From assembly GCA_949840805.1 (NCBI GenBank), contig CATKXR010000027.1, positions 1-56,669 of the forward strand: a DNA stretch of 56,669 nucleotides, written 5' to 3'. Shown here in pieces: positions 14,535-22,984 of the stretch. Position numbers and translations under genes: made by a program. Each line of letters opens with the position of its first letter. The stretch's first letter is position 1. The notes under the pieces were generated by a model. The model saw only the letters and a program-made list of their open reading frames with translations, did no database searches and was not told where the DNA came from. This DNA comes from an uncultured Lachnospiraceae bacterium (GTDB lineage: Bacteria > Bacillota > Clostridia > Lachnospirales > Lachnospiraceae).

Positions 14535-14582
14535 AGGAGAGACTCATTGCCGCCAGGCAGTGGAGCTCTCCTTATTTATTTG
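14535..14582 (+). terminator. Hairpin terminator after the zinc-ribbon gene
   Basis: Arms AGGAGAG (14535-14541) and CTCTCCT (14566-14572), with an inner ATTGCC/GGCAGT pairing, followed by TATTTATTT. The T-run is interrupted, so termination may be partial. Confidence 0.5.
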
Positions 14583-14666
14583 CATGCAAAATTCCGGTTC
14601 TCTTAAAAAAGTTACGTCTGCCCCGCCGCGGACCAAACCCAAAAGCAAAAGAAAGGAAGGATTCAT

Positions 14667-15095
14667 ATGGACTACTACATTAACCTCCACGGCAAAAAAA
14701 TCCCCGTCACCAGGGAAGTCTACAAAGCCTATTGCAAAGGCAGCCGGAAAGAACGGTATTTCCGGGAAAGCGATATAAAAAACAAAACATTTTTCTACGA
14801 TGCCTTAGACACAGAGGAGCTCAACGGCAGCGACCTGTTTTGGGACTCTTCCGCCGAATCTGTGGAAGAGACGGCAGAAAAGCATCTGCTTTTAGAATCT
14901 TTAAGAAAAGCCGCTGAAGAATTGTCCGGGGACGAGCAGGAGCTTCTCTGCCGCCTCTATGTATATGGCCAGTCCCTCCGTGCCTGCGCAAAATCAAAAA
15001 AACTCCCTGTGACCACTCTTCAGGCTCGCCATCAGAAGCTTTTAAAAAAACTCAGAAAAAAATTAGAAAAACAATCGTACATACGTTCGATTTAA
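14667..15095 (+). CDS. Sigma-70 region 4-like DNA-binding protein
   Basis: The 142-residue protein resembles short sigma-factor-like proteins of conjugative elements. A start of the type KIPVTREVYKAYCKGSRKE is followed by an acidic middle and a C-terminal helix-turn-helix (ELLCRLYVYGQSLRACAKSK then TTLQARHQKLLKKLRKKL) equivalent to sigma region 4. It lacks an obvious region 2, so it may be an accessory or positive regulator rather than a full sigma factor. It has a GAAAGGAAGG ribosome site and lies 28 bases before the signal peptidase gene. It may therefore control the SipW/TasA pair. Confidence in the region 4-like fold is moderate. Confidence 0.65.
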   Translation: MDYYINLHGKKIPVTREVYKAYCKGSRKERYFRESDIKNKTFFYDALDTEELNGSDLFWDSSAESVEETAEKHLLLESLRKAAEELSGDEQELLCRLYVYGQSLRACAKSKKLPVTTLQARHQKLLKKLRKKLEKQSYIRSI

Positions 15096-15123
15096 CGGAT
15101 AAATAGTAAAGGAGGAGATAACA

Positions 15124-15513
15124 TTGAAAGAAAAATTTTTCCGGTGGCTTATCAACCTGTTCCTGGCAGCATCCCTGCTTCTGGCCGCTGCGGTGTGGCT
15201 TCCAAAAGCCCTGCATATGGAAGCTTATGTAGTAAAAAGCAGCAGTATGGAACCTGCCATCAGAGCAGGAAGCGTCATCTATGTAAGTCCCTGCAGGGAA
15301 GGGGAAACCATCAGCCAGGGAGATATCATAAGCTTTTGCGCCGGCGGCACCCTGGTTACTCACAGGGTCCTTTCCGTAGATCCGGAACATAACACTGCCA
15401 CCACCAAAGGAGACGCCAACCAGGTACACGACCCGGCTCCCGTGCCTTTCGACGCCATCCTGGGAAAAGTAAGGTTTCACATCCCGGGCATCGGTTATCT
15501 GCTTCTTCGGTAG
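15124..15513 (+). CDS. sipW: SipW-type (ER-type) signal peptidase I
   Basis: The 129-residue protein starts with TTG at 15124, after AAGGAGGAGATAACA. It has one N-terminal membrane segment (about 9-28), the serine motif SSSMEPAI near 40 and, in place of the bacterial lysine, a histidine motif VTHRVLSVD near 79. This is the Ser-His dyad of ER/archaeal-type signal peptidases such as SipW. KGDANQVHDPAPV completes the family pattern. It is shorter than Bacillus SipW and lacks a clear second membrane segment. The next gene encodes a protein with a SipW-type signal peptide, its likely substrate. Confidence 0.85.
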   Translation: MKEKFFRWLINLFLAASLLLAAAVWLPKALHMEAYVVKSSSMEPAIRAGSVIYVSPCREGETISQGDIISFCAGGTLVTHRVLSVDPEHNTATTKGDANQVHDPAPVPFDAILGKVRFHIPGIGYLLLR

Positions 15514-15579
15514 CCCGTGCTGCGTTTCCGGGAATACGCGGCACACAAACACACAAAAATGATCAGGAGGGATCTATGT

Positions 15580-16308
15580 ATGGAAATGAAACAGAAAAAA
15601 ACCAGAAACAAAATCAAACTTTTCACTGCAATCGCCCTTATCGCAATGTTAAGCCTGGGCGGCACCATGGCCTATATGACCGACTACGGAGAAGCGAAAA
15701 ACAAATTTACCGTAGGCAAGGTGGATTTCAACTTATACGAAAGCAGATGGGACGGAGAGCTCCCCGACGGCAGCTACGCCACTCCCCCCAATGCCACTGC
15801 CTCCGACGCATCTCCGTCCGATGCCCTGGGCATCAACCAGGCCGAGAATATGTATGCGGGAATGGTGATCCCCAAGAACCCGGCGATTAAAAACAACAGC
15901 AAAAACGATGCTTATTTGAGGATGACTGTAAAAATCCCGGTGGATTCCGTAATCATCGCTGATGAAGACGGATTCCTGGAAAACGACGGGGAGCTTTTAG
16001 ACACCGAGTTATTTTCCTATGAGCTGAATGAAGATTCTGGCATGAGGCTCCTTCCCGGCCAGCCTACCATGGAAGACGGTTACAATATTTATGAATATAT
16101 GTATACCGGAGGAGGATTAACGGAAATTCCTGTTCCCGCCGGGCAGGATATCCCGCCGTTGTTTGACACTGTCACCTTTGCCAATATTATCGGCGGGCAG
16201 ATTGATGAAAATACGGAATTTATTGACGTGGACTTTAAAGCCATCCAGTCCGGAGGCTTTGACAGCCCGGAAGCTGCCTGGCAGGCCTACGAAAACCAGA
16301 CTCACTGA
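15580..16308 (+). CDS. TasA/camelysin-like secreted protein with SipW-dependent signal
   Basis: Starting at ATG 15580 (AGGAGG nine bases upstream), the 242-residue protein has a basic N-terminus, a hydrophobic segment LFTAIALIAMLSLGGTMAY and the trailing TDYGEAKNKFTVGKVDF characteristic of SipW-cognate substrates. Such signal peptides are cut near the TMAY site. The mature part has acidic, Asn/Asp-rich beta-type sequence, including AYLRMTVKIPVD. TasA and camelysin form extracellular fibres in Bacillus biofilms. Its position directly after a SipW-type peptidase supports the same two-gene logic. Fibre formation itself is inferred. An upstream ATG at 15517 in frame is unlikely, as it lacks the signal-peptide layout. 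Confidence 0.8.
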   Translation: MEMKQKKTRNKIKLFTAIALIAMLSLGGTMAYMTDYGEAKNKFTVGKVDFNLYESRWDGELPDGSYATPPNATASDASPSDALGINQAENMYAGMVIPKNPAIKNNSKNDAYLRMTVKIPVDSVIIADEDGFLENDGELLDTELFSYELNEDSGMRLLPGQPTMEDGYNIYEYMYTGGGLTEIPVPAGQDIPPLFDTVTFANIIGGQIDENTEFIDVDFKAIQSGGFDSPEAAWQAYENQTH

Positions 16309-16321
16309 TTGTTCTGACAAA

Positions 16322-16361
16322 TGCTCCCCATCCGCGTTCTGCGGATGGAGGGCATTTTCTT
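16322..16361 (+). terminator. Intrinsic terminator after the TasA-like gene
   Basis: Stem TGCTCCCCATCCGC (16322-16335) pairs with GCGGATGGAGGGCA (16341-16354) across a five-base loop, followed by TTTTCTT. Confidence 0.85.
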
Positions 16362-16469
16362 CCTGTGCTCCCCCTGGTAAAAAGAAAATATAAATGAACC
16401 AGCCATATGAAACCACTGCCCCGGTCTTCGCATATAGTTCTATATACCGAAAATCAGAAAGGATTCCTT

Positions 16470-17861
16470 ATGTTAGAATTAACCACAACTCTGACCGCCC
16501 TTCATCTGATCTATCTGGCCGGGGTTATTGTCATATTAGCCGTCATGGTAATGAGACGGGATACGCCCCTTATCTGCGTTCTTTTTTTATTTCTTCTGGG
16601 CCTTACTGCCACTAAAAGCCTGGCAGGCGGCATTCAGACCGTATTTAATGCTTCCCTTTACGCGGCAAAGGAATTTATGGAAATCATTGCAACCATCGCC
16701 TTGATCACCGCGCTTTCCAAATGCCTGTCCGAACTGGGAAGCGACTATCTGATGATGAAGCCGCTTTCCCGGGTCATGAAAAACACTTCCGTTACCTGGT
16801 GGATTTTAGGCATTGTCATGCTTTTATTTTCCCTGTTTCTCTGGCCGTCCCCGTCCGTGGCACTGGTAGGGGCCATCATGCTGCCGCTGGTTATCCGGAA
16901 AGGATTAAATCCCCTGGCTGCCGCCATGGCCATGAACCTGTTTGGCCATGGAATCGCCCTCAGTTATGATTTTATCATACAAGGGGCTCCTGCCATTTCC
17001 GCAGCTTCAGCCGGAATCGATACTGCGGAAATCCTTACCGCAGGCGCCCCTGTTTTTATCACTATGGGGTTGGTGACTGTGATTTCCGCCTTTTTGCTCA
17101 ACCGGAAAAACTTAAGCAGCCAGAATGTCGCCATGTCCGATTCTCCCGGAGACGAACCGTCCGAAACTTCGGAGCACGCACAGCCAAAAAACAAGGCGGC
17201 AGTTTTCATCGCCGTTTTCACTCCCATAGCCTTTCTTGCCGATATTCTGATGATGTTCGCCTTCGGGCTGAAAGGCGGCGATGCCACCAGCCTGGTATCC
17301 GGCACTGCCACCCTTTTAATGGTTTTGGGGGCCATTCTGGGCTTTGGCCTGGACGCGCCGGAAAAAGTGACCGATTATCTGACCCAGGGCTTTTTGTTTG
17401 CCATTAAGATCTTTGCGCCTGTGATCCTGATCGGAGCCTTTTTCTTCATGGGAGGGGAAGGAATCACGGCAATTCTCGGAGATCAATACCAGAACGGCAT
17501 AATGAACGACTGGGCTGTCTGGCTGGCCGGCAAAACACCATTAAATCAGTATGCCGCGGCTTTTCTTCAGATGGTCATCGGCGCGCTGACCGGGCTGGAC
17601 GGCTCTGGCTTCTCCGGTCTTCCCTTAACCGGCGCGCTGTCCAGAACCTTCTCTTTGATCACTGGAGGTTCTGTGCCTGTCTTTGCCGCCTTAGGCCAGA
17701 TCAGCGCTATTTTTGTAGGCGGAGGGACCATCGTTCCCTGGGGTATTATTCCTGTGGCCGCTATCTGCAATGTGAGCCCTATGGACCTGGCCAGGAAAAA
17801 TCTGCTGCCTGTCCTCATCGGCTTTGCCTGCACCTTTGTTGTGGCATGTATCCTGCTGTGA
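16470..17861 (+). CDS. Polytopic membrane permease of the ion-transporter type
   Basis: The 463-residue protein has about 11-12 hydrophobic segments and a hydrophilic loop near 225-250 (SDSPGDEPSETSEHAQPKNK) dividing it into two halves, like members of the ion transporter superfamily (GntP/CitMHS/Dcu type). Segments rich in Gly, Ala and Pro (LFLWPSPSVALVGAIMLP; ALTGLDGSGFSGLPLTGAL) would be the substrate hairpins. Substrate is unknown; an organic anion is the best guess. The ATG at 16470 follows AAAGGATTCCTT; the frame opens earlier at 16407 but without a ribosome site. It sits alone between a terminator and asnB. Confidence 0.7.
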   Translation: MLELTTTLTALHLIYLAGVIVILAVMVMRRDTPLICVLFLFLLGLTATKSLAGGIQTVFNASLYAAKEFMEIIATIALITALSKCLSELGSDYLMMKPLSRVMKNTSVTWWILGIVMLLFSLFLWPSPSVALVGAIMLPLVIRKGLNPLAAAMAMNLFGHGIALSYDFIIQGAPAISAASAGIDTAEILTAGAPVFITMGLVTVISAFLLNRKNLSSQNVAMSDSPGDEPSETSEHAQPKNKAAVFIAVFTPIAFLADILMMFAFGLKGGDATSLVSGTATLLMVLGAILGFGLDAPEKVTDYLTQGFLFAIKIFAPVILIGAFFFMGGEGITAILGDQYQNGIMNDWAVWLAGKTPLNQYAAAFLQMVIGALTGLDGSGFSGLPLTGALSRTFSLITGGSVPVFAALGQISAIFVGGGTIVPWGIIPVAAICNVSPMDLARKNLLPVLIGFACTFVVACILL

Positions 17862-17879
17862 AATTTTCACAATTTTTTC
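17857..17879 (+). terminator. Weak hairpin plus T-run after the permease gene
   Basis: TGTGAA/TTCACA with a three-base loop followed by ATTTTTTC, overlapping the permease stop codon. The stem is short and AT-rich, so the call is weak. Confidence 0.35.
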
Positions 17880-17936
17880 ACAGCCAAAGAAAATTCACAT
17901 CTGTTCTTAAATAATTGATAGAAAGCGAGGACTCTT

Positions 17937-19790
17937 ATGTGCGGTATCGGCGGTTTTTGCAGCTTTGCCAAAGATTATACAAACGCTCCTGAAACATATT
18001 CCCATATCTTAGAGCATATGCATGAACTCCAGTCCCACCGGGGACCGGATGACCAGGGAACTTTTTTGTCTCCCCACGCAGGTCTCTCCCATGCGCGTCT
18101 GTCCATCATTGACTTAAAAGGCGGCCATCAGCCCATGACACGAACTGTGGGAGAACATTCATGTACCATAGTATACAACGGAGAACTGTACAATACAGAA
18201 AACCTGCGCCGAGAGCTGGAAAGCCTGGGTAATGTTTTTGAAACCACCAGTGATACGGAAGTCATCCTCTTAAGCTACCTGCAGTATGGCCCTGATTTTG
18301 TCGCCCGCCTTAACGGAATTTTTGCCTTTGCCATCTGGGACCAAAAAGAAGGGCGCTTCCTTTTATACCGGGACCGCAGCGGAATAAAACCTTTGTTTTA
18401 TACGGTAAAAAATGATGAACTCCTTTTTGCCTCCGAGATCAAGGCTATCCTGGCCTGCCCCTCCATGAAAGCATGCGTAGACCGTCAGGGACTAAATGAG
18501 ATCTTCAGCATCGGCCCGGCCAGAACAAGCGGGTGCGGCGTATTTAAGGATGTCCGTGAACTGCTGCCGGGACATTTTGCCATCTATGACCGGGACGGAT
18601 TTCACCTGCGCTGTTACTGGAAACTGGAAAGCCATCCTCATGAGGACAGTTATGAAACCACTGTGGAGAAAACCACTGCCCTGGTACTGGATTCTATCCG
18701 CAGGCAGATGGTTTCTGACGTGCCGATCTGCACCTTTTTATCTGGCGGCATTGACTCAAGCCTGGTTTCTGCCGTGTGCGCGGCGGAACTAAAGAAAAAG
18801 GGGGAACGGCTCTGTACTTTCTCCTTTGACTTTGTGGGAAACGCCGAAAATTTTCAGGCAAACTCCTTCCAGCCGTCCCAGGACCGGCCCTTTGTGGAAC
18901 AAATGACAGCTTTTTTAGGCTCGGACCATCATTATCTGGAATGCACTACTGAAGACCAGACGGATTTTCTGAAACAGTCCGTAGACGCCCACGACCTGCC
19001 TGCCATGGCAGATGTGGACTCCTCCCTTTTGTATTTTTGCTCCCAGGTGCGTCTTACCCACAAAGTCGCCCTTACCGGCGAATGTGCCGATGAGATCTTC
19101 GGCGGTTATCCCTGGTTTCATAAAGAAGAATGCTTTCGGGCTGATACCTTCCCCTGGACCATGGATTTAAAGCCCAGGCAGGCGCTTCTGAAAGATGATT
19201 TTCTGGAATATCTGAAGATGGAAGAATATGTGAAAGCCCGATACGAAGAATCGGTTGCAGAGACGCCCCGCCTGGACTCAGATTCTCCCCAGGAAAAGCG
19301 CCGCCGGGAGATTTCCTGGCTGAACCAGAGGTGGTTTATGCAGACCCTTTTAAACCGCATGGACCGGACCAGCATGTTCTCCGGGCTGGAAGCCCGTGTG
19401 CCTTTTGCAGACCATCGGATCCTGGAATACGTCTGGAACGTCCCCTGGGACATGAAAGCCAGAAACGGAGTGGCAAAAGCGCTTCTTCGGGAATGCGGAC
19501 GGGATTATCTGCCCAATGAGATCCGCCACCGCCGGAAATCCCCCTATCCGAAAACCTATGACACCAAATATGAATCCCTTCTGGCCGAACGGATCCGCGA
19601 AGAAATCCTTGGCGATTCTTCCTCTCCCGTTCTTTCGTTTATAGACAAGAAAAAAACGGAACAATTTCTGAGATCGCCTTCCGATTACGGGAAACCCTGG
19701 TACGGCCAGCTGATGGCCGGCCCCCAGATGATGGCTTATCTGTGGCAGATTCATTACTGGATGAAAAAATATCATGTTTCTGTGGTTTAG
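17937..19790 (+). CDS. asnB: Asparagine synthase (glutamine-hydrolysing)
   Basis: The 617-residue protein begins MCGIGGFCSF, giving the N-terminal nucleophile Cys of class II glutamine amidotransferases. The glutaminase domain continues through HRGPDDQG, IVYNGELYN and SDTEVILLSY. The synthetase domain starts near 240, with the PP-loop FLSGGIDSSLVSAV (about 264), and has ALTGECADEIFGGYPW and MDRTSMFSGLEARVPFADHR. It makes Asn from Asp, Gln and ATP in the cytosol. The ATG follows GAAAGCGAGG. It stands as a single gene between the permease and an Uma2 remnant, convergent with the STM cluster. Confidence 0.96.
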   Translation: MCGIGGFCSFAKDYTNAPETYSHILEHMHELQSHRGPDDQGTFLSPHAGLSHARLSIIDLKGGHQPMTRTVGEHSCTIVYNGELYNTENLRRELESLGNVFETTSDTEVILLSYLQYGPDFVARLNGIFAFAIWDQKEGRFLLYRDRSGIKPLFYTVKNDELLFASEIKAILACPSMKACVDRQGLNEIFSIGPARTSGCGVFKDVRELLPGHFAIYDRDGFHLRCYWKLESHPHEDSYETTVEKTTALVLDSIRRQMVSDVPICTFLSGGIDSSLVSAVCAAELKKKGERLCTFSFDFVGNAENFQANSFQPSQDRPFVEQMTAFLGSDHHYLECTTEDQTDFLKQSVDAHDLPAMADVDSSLLYFCSQVRLTHKVALTGECADEIFGGYPWFHKEECFRADTFPWTMDLKPRQALLKDDFLEYLKMEEYVKARYEESVAETPRLDSDSPQEKRRREISWLNQRWFMQTLLNRMDRTSMFSGLEARVPFADHRILEYVWNVPWDMKARNGVAKALLRECGRDYLPNEIRHRRKSPYPKTYDTKYESLLAERIREEILGDSSSPVLSFIDKKKTEQFLRSPSDYGKPWYGQLMAGPQMMAYLWQIHYWMKKYHVSVV

Positions 19791-19997
19791 AAGGTTAATT
19801 CATCAACTTGAAAAATTGATTGGAAACTATATTGATGCCAATGGCGGGAACTGCGAAGTATATCCGGCTCCGTTTGCTGTTTTTCTGAATGCTGATGATA
19901 AAAACTATGTAGAACCGGACAGTACGATTTTGATAATGTCATCACATCCTGCCTCTACAAAGGTTTAACTATCAAGATAAAAGATTTGCTTCCATAA
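19791..19997 (+). pseudogene. Remnant of an Uma2-family (DUF820) endonuclease-like gene
   Basis: Directly after asnB the frame encodes LIGNYIDANGGNCEVYPAPF, then AVFLNADDKNYVEPD. This is the middle of Uma2-family proteins, without the N-terminus. The frame then shifts: two bases downstream another frame reads YDFDNVITSCLYKGLTIKIK and DLLP before a stop at 19995, the usual C-terminus of the family. So the stretch is a gene that lost its 5' end and an internal block between YVEPD and YDFDN. The open 64-codon frame here (starting at 19774 inside asnB) is not a genuine gene. Uma2 proteins belong to the PD-(D/E)XK superfamily and are multicopy in cyanobacteria and some Firmicutes. Confidence 0.7.
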
Positions 19998-21657
19998 ATC
20001 TATCCGGGCAGAAAGAGTCGTCAGGCAAAGAGCCGGACGGCTTTTTCAGTTGCTCCATCATCTCTGCGTCCTCCGGAGAATCTCCCGCTGCCGCTGTCTC
20101 CCACAACCCTATCCCTAACCACTGGCACATCATCCGTACCCCTGCAGCCTTACTGGCTCCTGACGCGACGATCTGCAGGCAGTTTTCTTCCCGTATCCAC
20201 CGGATATTTTTCCGGCATTCCGGTTCCAGAAAGTCCGCCAACTCCTCTGCCTCCTCCCTTCCCCACGGTTTTGCCGCCGGACGAAGCAATGTCAGCTTAT
20301 ACAGCCTGCCTCCCGCCTCATATGCCAGGACCCGGAATCCGAATCTCCCACGAATATTGTCCAGCCGACAAAGCACAGTCCTGTCCAGTTCATAAAAATA
20401 CTCCCTCCTTTTACCATCCTTCTCCAAACATACATGTGCTCCTCCTGCAAACACTCCGCCATAAAACCAGTGCCGGATCTCCCTGCATCGTCGGAGAGCC
20501 TCCTCGTATGGTAATGTTGTGGCAAAAAACAGCAGCGATCCCTCCCTCACCAATGTCTCCAGCCCCATTTTTATCGAATCCGTAATTCCTTGTTCCCTTA
20601 AGCCGCCCGCTTTTCCCCTCCCTTTTTTTGCTCTTCCCTCATTTTTTGATTTTCCTTTTATAACCAACGTCCCGTCAATATCTAAAAATGACGCCTTTGG
20701 CCTCCTTGGTATCCGGAATACCGGATAGTCTCCAAACATCAGATGATTCATCCAGTCCTGTCTGCCTCCGTATGCCAGATAACAGGAGCAGGTCCTTCGT
20801 CCGCATTTTGAAACCGTGACGTCCGCCTGCCGCTTTTCCTGTTCCGTACTGCCTGTCCTGTGCTGCCGGCCTTCCTGTCCGGAGCAGACTTCCCCTGTCG
20901 CTTTCCCCTGGCCGTACCAGCTCTCCCCCATCTTCCGGCTGATATTACAGACGCGCATACTCCCGTCCGCCTCCACAAACGCTCTTTCCCGGCACTGGCT
21001 CTCATCTGCCGGAACGATTTCCAGCTCGCGCCAAAAATACGGGTCAATCTCCAGGAATTGTCTTTTTTCCTCCGGAGTATATTCCCGTTTCATCCCGTCC
21101 ATCTTATTGACCCAAAGATAAACCTCATTCGGAAGCTGCTTTTTGAGTTCCATGAGAAGCCCTGCCGTACCCGGAACGCCCACCGCCCCCGCGCAGAGAG
21201 AAATCCCCATTTTCCCAAGTTTCCTGCACTTCTCTGCAAATGTCCCTGCCGGAACCATCTCCGGATGAAAAGTGGCCCACAGGCACAATTTTTCCAATTT
21301 CCCTCCCATATCGTGAAACACTGCCAGGCTTTTTTCCTCGGGAAAGCTTAAATTTGTCTGTACGCCCACACGATCCATCTTATCCAGCGCGCTCATCCGT
21401 GCAATCCCTTCCCAATACCAGAGATGGTTTAACGCCTCCCCATAAGGCGTCACCATCACACCGCCGTACCTTTTTGGCATATCGCCTCCGCGAAACCCGG
21501 CCTCAATGCTTTCCACAAAACGGAACCACCTCTCCCTGTCCAGACTCTCCTCCCGCTTCGAAGCGGGATGTTTGGAAAAAGGACAATAGCTGCAATGATA
21601 ATTACAGCTTTTTAAGCTTCCCCGATACAGGATCACCGAACGGTTCATGAATCTCAT
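19972..21657 (-). CDS. STM4011-family radical SAM protein fused to a HAD-type phosphatase
   Basis: The first 330 residues are a radical SAM enzyme: SLKSCNYHCSYCPFSKH carries the CxxxCxxC cluster site (about 17-25). Downstream Cys-rich pieces (RVCNISRKMGE, SKCGRRTCSCYLAYGG) could bind a second metal cluster. Residues about 340-561 form a HAD phosphatase: FLDIDGTLVI (motif I), FATTLPYEEA (motif II), ASGASKAAGV (Lys motif) and AAGDSPEDAEMM (motif IV). A Lys/Gly-rich linker joins them. The start overlaps the upstream STM4012-type gene by about 50 bases, with possible starts at 21657 and 21648. It is the last gene of the five-gene STM4015-4011 operon, a conserved set of unknown function named after Salmonella Typhimurium loci. 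Confidence 0.82.
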   Translation of the reverse strand: MRFMNRSVILYRGSLKSCNYHCSYCPFSKHPASKREESLDRERWFRFVESIEAGFRGGDMPKRYGGVMVTPYGEALNHLWYWEGIARMSALDKMDRVGVQTNLSFPEEKSLAVFHDMGGKLEKLCLWATFHPEMVPAGTFAEKCRKLGKMGISLCAGAVGVPGTAGLLMELKKQLPNEVYLWVNKMDGMKREYTPEEKRQFLEIDPYFWRELEIVPADESQCRERAFVEADGSMRVCNISRKMGESWYGQGKATGEVCSGQEGRQHRTGSTEQEKRQADVTVSKCGRRTCSCYLAYGGRQDWMNHLMFGDYPVFRIPRRPKASFLDIDGTLVIKGKSKNEGRAKKGRGKAGGLREQGITDSIKMGLETLVREGSLLFFATTLPYEEALRRCREIRHWFYGGVFAGGAHVCLEKDGKRREYFYELDRTVLCRLDNIRGRFGFRVLAYEAGGRLYKLTLLRPAAKPWGREEAEELADFLEPECRKNIRWIREENCLQIVASGASKAAGVRMMCQWLGIGLWETAAAGDSPEDAEMMEQLKKPSGSLPDDSFCPDRFMEANLLS

Positions 21658-22984
21658 CCCACTCCTTCATCTTCTCGCGCACCTTGTCAGAAATCAACAT
21701 GGGACCCAGATAATCTGAAAATCCCATTCCCCATTCTGTCAAAGCAAGATATTTCTTATCAGCCCCTTCTTGCTTCTCCTCCTGAAGAAACCCCTGCCGC
21801 ATCCAATCCTTCAGTACCGGAAAATCATTATACACAGAAGCATTAAAATGTTCCTCATACCGCCGCAGTTCAATCCCAGGGCGGATCAGCAGATGGCGGA
21901 TCACATACCGCCGCCTCATCTCCTCATCCGTAAGCAGAATCCCATGAGAGACCACCGAAAAATCCGCAGTACGTTCAAATTCTTCCAACTGTGCCAGGCA
22001 TGTCTTTTGCGTGATGGCATAAGGCGTGCAAAAATGAAGCCTTCCCAGATAACTCCTTCCTCCGCACCCCAATGCCAGGGAAGTCCCGAAACCACATTCC
22101 GAAAATTCCCGCCTGTCTCTTTTTCTCACAAATCTCCGCATGGAATCCTGGCGGAATCCCGACGACCGCAAAAATCCCGAAGCCTCTTTATACTGCCTGT
22201 AAGCATACTGCCAGTCCGGGGACATTCCCTCCCCGGCCAGTCCCGCGCCATGTTTAACATACAGAGGATATAAAAAAATCTCATCCGGTCCAAAGCGAAG
22301 GGCCTCCTGTATGGATCCAATCAGAGAATCCACCGTCTGTCCCGGAATCCCATAAATAAGATCCACGTTTACGCAGGGAAAATCCATCCATGCCAGAAGT
22401 TCCAGCGCCTGCTTCGCCCGCCTGGCCTGATGGTTCCGGCGCAGGCTCAAAAGCTCTTCATCCACAAAACTCTGGACACCTATGCTGACCCTGGTGATCC
22501 CCATGTCCTTTAAAAGCTTTAGCTTCCCTTTTTCTGTCTGGTTCGGCGCTGTCTCAATGCCGGCCTCGCTTTTCTCTTCCCGCGCAAAACAGGAATTTAC
22601 AAGTTCAAACATCCGGCTGATCTGCCTCTCTGATAAGAGAAGAGGTGTCCCGCCTCCGATGGTAAATTCCGAAAACTCCGTCTTATATGGCCCTAAAATC
22701 TCCCTGTACTGCCGGGCCTGCCGTTCAACCCCATCCAAATACCGTTCCATGGCTTCGGTTCCCTGTCCTGTAACAGAAAACAAGTTGCAGTATCCGCATT
22801 TTCCCTGACAGAACGGAATATGCAGATATAACCCATGGCCCTTCCCTGCCATTACATCGACAAAGTTTCTCAAAGAAATCCCCTTTAAGGGGCGATATGC
22901 CGTCTTATGAGGATAACTGTACATATACTGTATATAAGGATTTCCGATATTGCCTGACTTTCCTTCCATCCATAGCTCTCCCAT
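21602..22984 (-). CDS. STM4012-family radical SAM protein (HemN-like)
   Basis: The 460-residue protein has YSYPHKTAYRPL near 23, typical of the family, then LYLHIPFCQGKCGYCNLF with the HemN-type CxxxCxxC site near 59, TIGGGTPLLLS and the SAM-binding ITRVSIGVQSFVDEEL. It is homologous to oxygen-independent coproporphyrinogen III oxidase and HemW-type proteins, but its partner genes are different, so a haem role is unlikely. The ATG forms TAATG with the stop of the STM4013-type gene, implying translational coupling. Start choice follows this overlap. Substrate is unknown. Confidence 0.85.
   Translation of the reverse strand: MGELWMEGKSGNIGNPYIQYMYSYPHKTAYRPLKGISLRNFVDVMAGKGHGLYLHIPFCQGKCGYCNLFSVTGQGTEAMERYLDGVERQARQYREILGPYKTEFSEFTIGGGTPLLLSERQISRMFELVNSCFAREEKSEAGIETAPNQTEKGKLKLLKDMGITRVSIGVQSFVDEELLSLRRNHQARRAKQALELLAWMDFPCVNVDLIYGIPGQTVDSLIGSIQEALRFGPDEIFLYPLYVKHGAGLAGEGMSPDWQYAYRQYKEASGFLRSSGFRQDSMRRFVRKRDRREFSECGFGTSLALGCGGRSYLGRLHFCTPYAITQKTCLAQLEEFERTADFSVVSHGILLTDEEMRRRYVIRHLLIRPGIELRRYEEHFNASVYNDFPVLKDWMRQGFLQEEKQEGADKKYLALTEWGMGFSDYLGPMLISDKVREKMKEWDEIHEPFGDPVSGKLKKL

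Noticed and set aside
19774..19968. 64-residue protein starting inside the end of asnB
   Set aside because: It is the fragmentary Uma2 remnant; its C-terminal residues come from the wrong frame and the true family C-terminus is in another frame.
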